Source of the DNA: Balaenoptera acutorostrata
Lineage: Eukaryota > Chordata > Mammalia > Artiodactyla > Balaenopteridae
NCBI RefSeq assembly: GCF_949987535.1
Contig: NC_080066.1
Coordinates: forward strand, 89,299,600 to 89,363,599
Direction of reading: 5' to 3'
DNA: 64,000 bases
Shown one piece after another: positions 58,788 to 64,000 of the stretch; within the stretch, counting starts at the first letter, position 1, and each line of letters starts with the position of its first letter. Position numbers and translations under genes: made by a program. Under the pieces are notes generated by a model. It was not told the origin of the DNA. It worked only from the letters and a program-made list of their open reading frames with translations, and made no database searches.

Positions 58788-59919
58788 TGTGTAATTTTCC
58801 TCCAAGAGTCCCTATTTAAAGGCTTTGTGAGTTCTTTTACTATTTTAAAATTTGGGGAATTGTGCTCATAACATATCCCAATATGTTCTGAATTTCTGGG
58901 TCATAATTACAGAATAAACAGATTCACTTCTCATCACCAATTTTAATTAAGAATTCCATTTATGCAATTATTTGCTAATGAAAAATAGCTGCTTAGTACC
59001 AAAGCATACCATTAAATATGTTTACTCAAAATTATGTTTTCTAAAGATAGTTTCCATAGGTCAGTTTCTCATTTTTATGTCGTCAACCTAATGTTAAAAT
59101 AAGAGGAAAATACTTATCTCTTATTTTATCGAGCTACGTGGGGATTCAGGAGAAAAAGATAGTCTAATAATTGCTGGAAATAAATTAATTTAATGTTAAA
59201 GTCTAATTAGTCATGATCTCAGCTCTTCATAAATGTCAAGATACTGAATTCTGTGATTTACCTTTGTTTAGATCACTTCGTGAAGATACCCGATTGTCCA
59301 TTCATTGGCTGGGCTTTTGCCTAGAAAAGGGGTCAGTGGAGGCAATTATTTGCCCCACATTTATTTATTGTGCTTTAGAGAAAACTACCCCAATCTGGGT
59401 TACTGATTCCTTAAATATGCTCTTGGTTCCCATGTGATAGGAGAACACTCAATTTGTTTGCTTTTGACTCATTTGCCAGCTTTTATGTTGATGAACAAAA
59501 AATATAAATAAATGAACAAATAAATAATCTATTTTGATATCAGGCAAGTGTGCAGCCTATTGAAGGGAGATATTTCTAGAAATTTCAAACAAAGTTAACC
59601 CTTCCAAGTTAAACTGCTAGAAACATACCAAGCCTGAGATAGACTACGTGCAGAAAGGTTTCCCCTGACAGACAGTGAGTTTAAAGGGAACAGAAATCAA
59701 ATCAGGGCATTACAAAATCCAGTCAAGGTGACGAGAAGATATCACCCAGAGAAGAACATAAGTGAAGTGGAAAAGGGCAGGATCATTCACTCATTCATCC
59801 TTGCATGCATTCATTTTACCATTATTAATAGCAGCAATCTGCTTTGTGTAAAGCAATGTGCAGAGATAAATGAGAAATATCTCACATTTAGACAGCAACT
59901 TCAAGTTTGAAAAGCAGTT

Positions 59920-60210
59920 TTATCAGTCAGAGTCCTGGCAGGAAACAGATGGCACATTCGACTTGGGTAATTTGAGGAGCCTTTAATAAAGAGATTATTT
60001 GTAAAGGTGTGGGTAGAGTGCAGGGAACCCACAAGGGAGAGTTACCCTGGGGCCTAACTTCCCCTAGGACCTAAGCAGCCAGAGGAGGGAGCAATTAGCA
60101 GAACCTGGAGACATAGCGGCGATGTGGAGAGGACCCCCTTGCTTAGAGGTCAACTTCTAGAGGCAGAGAGTAGAGAAAAAGGACAGAGAGTGAATCTGGT
60201 GGAGCAAGTG
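59920..60210. repeat. Unassigned ancient repeat
   Basis: TCAGTCAGAGTCCTGGCAGG, then GGTAATTTGAGGAGCCTTTA and AAAGGTGTGGGTAGAGTGC read like a known mammalian interspersed repeat, perhaps an LTR, but I cannot name the family. Confidence 0.4.
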
Positions 60211-60214
60211 GAAA

Positions 60215-60395
60215 TTCACTATTTAATTTTATTTTGAGCCTTAAAGAACACTAAGTGGTAGGGATCTTAATTTTGCGAATGAGAAAACTGAAACAAGGAG
60301 ATTTGTTCATCCTAACTTAGTTACATTAGCAGAGCCAGACCCTGAACCTGAGTCTTCTGAATCTCAGGCTGGTGCTTATCACACTGTCTCCCTAT
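60215..60395 (-). repeat. MIR-like, antisense
   Basis: GCGAATGAGAAAACTGAAAC and GCAGAGCCAGACCCTGAACC fit the reverse MIR order. Confidence 0.6.
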
Positions 60396-60983
60396 TTCCT
60401 GCCCTTGGGACTTCCTTATTATACTTATCTCACCATATCACACTATTTACATGTTTTATCACATACTAGACTGACCTTATTGAGAGAGACAAGTAGGTCT
60501 TTGTATCATTATTGTCTAGGATAGTGGCTGGGACTGGAATCCTGGAGACATTTGATGGATGCAATAATGAGGGAGAGGGTGTGCATCCTAACTGGAGAGA
60601 CAAAATGTGCAGAAGCTAACATCCTATGTGGCAGTAGATGTTGAATCCAGAAGGAGAGAAAGAGTGCTGTAGACAGATGGAAAAAGGGAGTGGGAATAAT
60701 AGTGAGGTTGTAAAATACTTCATGATGCGGGGTCATATGAGCTGAGCCAAGCACTCTGAAAGACGAGTGTCAAAGGTAGAGGACTATAGCCAATGTGGAC
60801 TATGGAACAGCGAAGGCGGGAGAGGGTGGCGGGGGTGTGGTGGACTTGAGGCGTGCCTGCCATTCCTGGAGGCAAAGGAGTAGGAGATGTGACCGGAAGG
60901 ACGGGCTAGGGTTCTGTATGGGATTTCTGAATTGGCACTTGCTGGAGTTCGAAAGTTTTTCTCAGGGTGTTTAGAAGCCATAG

Positions 60984-61345
60984 TTTTTTTCCTTTTTTAA
61001 CATCTTTATTGAAGTATAATTGCTTTACAATGGTGTGTTACTTGCTGCTGTATAACAAAATGAATCAGCTATATGGATACCTATATCCCCATATCCCTTC
61101 CCTCTTGCACCTCCCTCCCACCCTCCCTATCCCACCCCTCTAGGTGGTCACAAAGCACTGAGCTGATCTCCCTGTGCTATGCTGCTGCTTCCCACTAGCT
61201 ATCTATTTTACATTTGGTAGCGTATATATGTCCATGCCACTCTCTCACTTCATCCCAGCTTACCCTTCCCTCTCCCCATGCCCTCAAGTCCATTCTCTAC
61301 ATCTGTGTCTTTATTCCTGTCCTGCCCCTAGGTACTTCAGAACCG
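60984..61345 (-). mobile_element. L1 3' end, 5'-truncated, with target-site duplication
   Basis: Antisense L1 3' UTR: T-rich start, TTGAAGTATAATTGCTTTAC, then CCCCTCTAGGTGGTCACAAA, CTGAGCTGATCTCCCTGTGC, CTTCCCACTAGCTATCTATT. A 13-bp duplication TTAGAAGCCATAG flanks it (60,971-60,983 and 61,346-61,358). Cetartiodactyl L1 type and fairly young. Confidence 0.9.
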
Positions 61346-62385
61346 TTAGAAGCCATAGATTTTTGAGGAAAATATCATGCTAATCTAGGTTGTGCTTTTG
61401 AGAGACAGCACTCAAGCCAGAGGGAAGCACAGCTTAGAGAAACAGGAGGTTTCCAAAGTAAGGATGCTAGTATAGGGGTCATAACAGAAGATGACTTTAG
61501 TGGTGGAATCAATGGAAAAGTAGGGTTATATACCAGTGATGCACCAGAGTGGGCTGATCTTTGAATGTCAGAGGTAGAGATGTGGGAGATTTTTCCAAGT
61601 TTCTCTGTCTGGCTGAATTTAAGAAAAGTTGAAGTATTGTAAGAGATGGAGACACAGGAAGTGGAGCAGGTTTGCAGGGGGCATAACTGAGTTCGGTTTT
61701 GGCTAAGTGGAGCTTAAAGTGCTGTCCCTGAGGGGATACCCAGCAACAAATCGGAAATTCTTATTAAAATTACAGCTAGCGGACAGGGGAACTTTCTATC
61801 TTCCAGAGAAACACCAAAATTGAAATGAGCCAAATGCTTACAAGAAAGTAAGAGGAAATCATCGAATGACTAGTTTACCCCATATATCCTCTGAAGTTGC
61901 ACGTGCTCAGAAACATTGAGGTGAGAAACTTTTACCCTTCCCATTTCTGGACTGTTTCCTCCAACATGGAAACCATACAATGTACAATTATGGAGTTATT
62001 CCCATTCCTCAATCATGTCTTACAAACACAGAAAAAGTAGACCCAGCAATTCATCATATCTTATGTAATACTTTTTTGAGCTGACTGTTCAGTGCTATCT
62101 TTTCAGCCCGACATTTTTACTGAAAATGCTGATAGATACTTTTAAAACTTTTCGTGAAATTATCCAAAATCATCATGTTAGATTTGCTAAGGGAACTTTT
62201 CTCTTTCTTAGTGTGGTGTAGATGAGAAAAATGTCCAAAAATTAGTTTACTTAAACCATTATCACTCCAGGTAAAATTAGGCATTCTTAGGCTCTGATTA
62301 TCAATACTTGCTGCTAAAGTCTAAATGAACTTAGAGAAATACAACTCAGACAAAGCTCTATGACTATAACCTGGGGAGCATCACA

Positions 62386-64000
62386 GAGAGCTTGCTTTGG
62401 AGCCGTGTGGCTGACAGGGTCTTGGTGCTCTGGCCGGGTGTCAGGCCTGAGCCTCTGAGGTGGGAGAGCCGAGTTCAGGACACTGGACCACCAGAGACCT
62501 CCCGGCCCCATGTAATATCAAATGGCGAGAGCTCTCTCAGAGATCTCCACCTCAACACTAAGACCCAGCTCCACCCAACAGCTAGCAAGCTCCAGTGCTG
62601 GATGCCCTATGCCACTGTAAATATTTATGCACTCAATATAGGAGCACCTCAATACATAAGGCAAATGCTAACAGCCATAAAGTGGAAATCAACAGTAACA
62701 CAGTCATAGTAGGGGACTTTAATACTCCACTTTCACCAATGGACAGATCATCCAAAATGAAAATAAATAAGGAAACACAAGCTTTAAATGACAAATTAGA
62801 CAAGATGGACTTAATTGATATTTATAGGACATTCCATCCAAAAACAATAGAAAACACTTTCTTCTCTATTGCACATGGAACATTCTCCAAGATAGATCAT
62901 ATCTTGGGTCACAAATCAAGCCTTGGTAAATTTAAGAAAATTGAAGTCACACCAAGTATATTTTCCAACCACAATGCTATAAGACCAGATATCAATTACA
63001 GGCAAAAATCTGTAAAAAATACAAACACATGGAGGTTAAACAATATGCTACTAAAAACCCAAGAGATCACTGAAGAAATCAAAGAGGAAATCAAAAAATA
63101 CCTAGAAACAAATGACAATGAAAACATGACGACCCAAAACCGATGGGATGCAGCAAAAGCAGTTCTAACAGGGAAGTTTATAGCAATACAATCCTACCTC
63201 AAGAAACAAGCAACATCTCAAATAACCTAACCTTATACCTAAAGTAACTAGAGAAAGAAGAACAAAAAAATCAGAAAGTTAGCAGAAGGTAAGAAATCAT
63301 AAAGATCAGATCAGAAAAAAATGAAAAAGAAATGAAGGAAACAATAGCAAAGATCAATAAATCTAAAAGCTGGTTCTTTGAGCAGATAAACAAAGTTGAT
63401 AAACCATTAGCCAGACTCAGCAAGAAAAAAAGGGAGAAGACTCAAATCAACAGAATTAGAAATGAAAAAGGAGAAGTAACAACTGACACTGCAGAAATAC
63501 AAAGGATCATCAGAGATTACTACACGCAACTGTATGTCAATAAAATGGACAACCTGGAAGAAATGGACAAATTCTTAGAAAAGTACACCTTCTGAGACTG
63601 AACCAGGAAGAAATAGAAAATATAAACAGACCAATCACAAGTACTGACATTGAAACTGTGATTAGAAATCTTCCAACAAACAAAAGTCCAACACCAGATG
63701 GCTTCACAGGAGAATTCTATCAAACATTTAGAGAAGAGCTAACACCTATCTTTCTCAAAATCTTCCAAAATATAGCAGAGGGAGGAAAAATCCCAAACTC
63801 ATTCTACGAGGCCACCATCACCCTGACACCAAAACCAGACAAAGATGTCACAGAGAAAGAAAACTACAGACCAATATCACTGATGAACATAGATGCAAAA
63901 ATCCTCAACAAAATACTAGCAAACAGAATCCAACAGCACATTAAAATGATCATACACCATGATCAAGTGGGGTTTATCCCAGGAATGCAAGGATTCTTCA
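62386..64000 (+). mobile_element. L1 with 5' UTR joined directly to mid-ORF2 (continues past window)
   Basis: The part from about 62,386 to 62,612 matches the cetartiodactyl L1 5' UTR as I remember it (GGCCTGAGCCTCTGAGGTGG, CACCAGAGACCTCCCGGCCC, GTGCTGGATGCCCTATGCC). At about 62,612 it passes without spacer into the middle of ORF2 (ACTGTAAATATTTATGCACT), so the 3' part of the 5' UTR, all of ORF1 and the N-terminal endonuclease are absent. ORF2 then runs colinearly through the endonuclease end (VGDFNTPLSPMDRS, KIDHILG, FSNHNAI) and the linker to the first RT blocks ([46 protein letters not shown]). Stops and frameshifts break it, for example near 62,709, 63,230 and 63,595, and the penultimate endonuclease catalytic Asp is Asn (SNH for SDH). 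It is a dead copy. Confidence 0.85.

Larger units (their letters stand above)
55690..59900. other. AT-rich flank, mostly unique
   Basis: No gene is recognised. It holds a (TAA)n/(TTA)n inverted microsatellite (57,566-57,620), a (CA)23 microsatellite (58,739-58,784) and an L2-like antisense end at about 59,790-59,875. Confidence 0.5.

Noticed and set aside
62392..62709. Open frame of 105 codons as a possible gene
   Set aside because: It is the L1 5'UTR-ORF2 chimera and ends in a stop where the L1 frame is broken. It is reported as a repeat oddity instead.

Overview
This is a piece of a mammalian nuclear genome, almost certainly from a cetacean (whale or dolphin). The organism call rests on at least six copies of the tRNA-derived CHR-type SINE (head GGCTTCCCTGGTGGCGCAGTGG), which is abundant in Cetacea and hippo, on cetartiodactyl-type L1 sequence, and on mammal-wide repeats (MIR, L2, MLT1-like LTRs, a MER5-like hAT). 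There are no bacterial-style genes. Most long open frames are chance frames, reverse-strand shadows of exons, or frames inside repeats.

The one gene is SEMA6D (semaphorin 6D), on the minus strand. Eighteen coding exons lie between 11,909 (start codon) and the left edge of the window. Phases join perfectly and give 856 residues: signal peptide, whole Sema domain, PSI domain, the isoform-variable juxtamembrane stalk, the transmembrane helix and the first part of the cytoplasmic tail. The rest of the tail (about 215 residues, by comparison with the human long isoform) and the 3' UTR lie beyond position 1.

Upstream of the coding block is a roughly 40-kb intron region (about 12-51.9 kb), holding mostly repeats and a 200-base assembly gap (27,661-27,860). 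A strong CpG island at about 50.85-52.5 kb fits the internal SEMA6D promoter. A consensus minus-strand splice donor at 51,908/51,907 predicts a first untranslated exon, and a possible second untranslated exon sits near 45.33-45.42 kb. Beyond 52.5 kb is upstream flank (or intron of the longer distal-promoter transcripts). It ends in an L1 whose 5' UTR is joined directly to the middle of ORF2.

The points most worth a second look are: a GC-AG intron inside the Sema-domain region; tandem in-frame acceptors that switch a 13-residue segment carrying an N-glycosylation sequon; a CHR SINE inserted just upstream of a predicted branch point; a perfect hairpin in the predicted 5' UTR; the candidate untranslated exon; and the L1 5'UTR-ORF2 chimera. 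I found no wholly new system.
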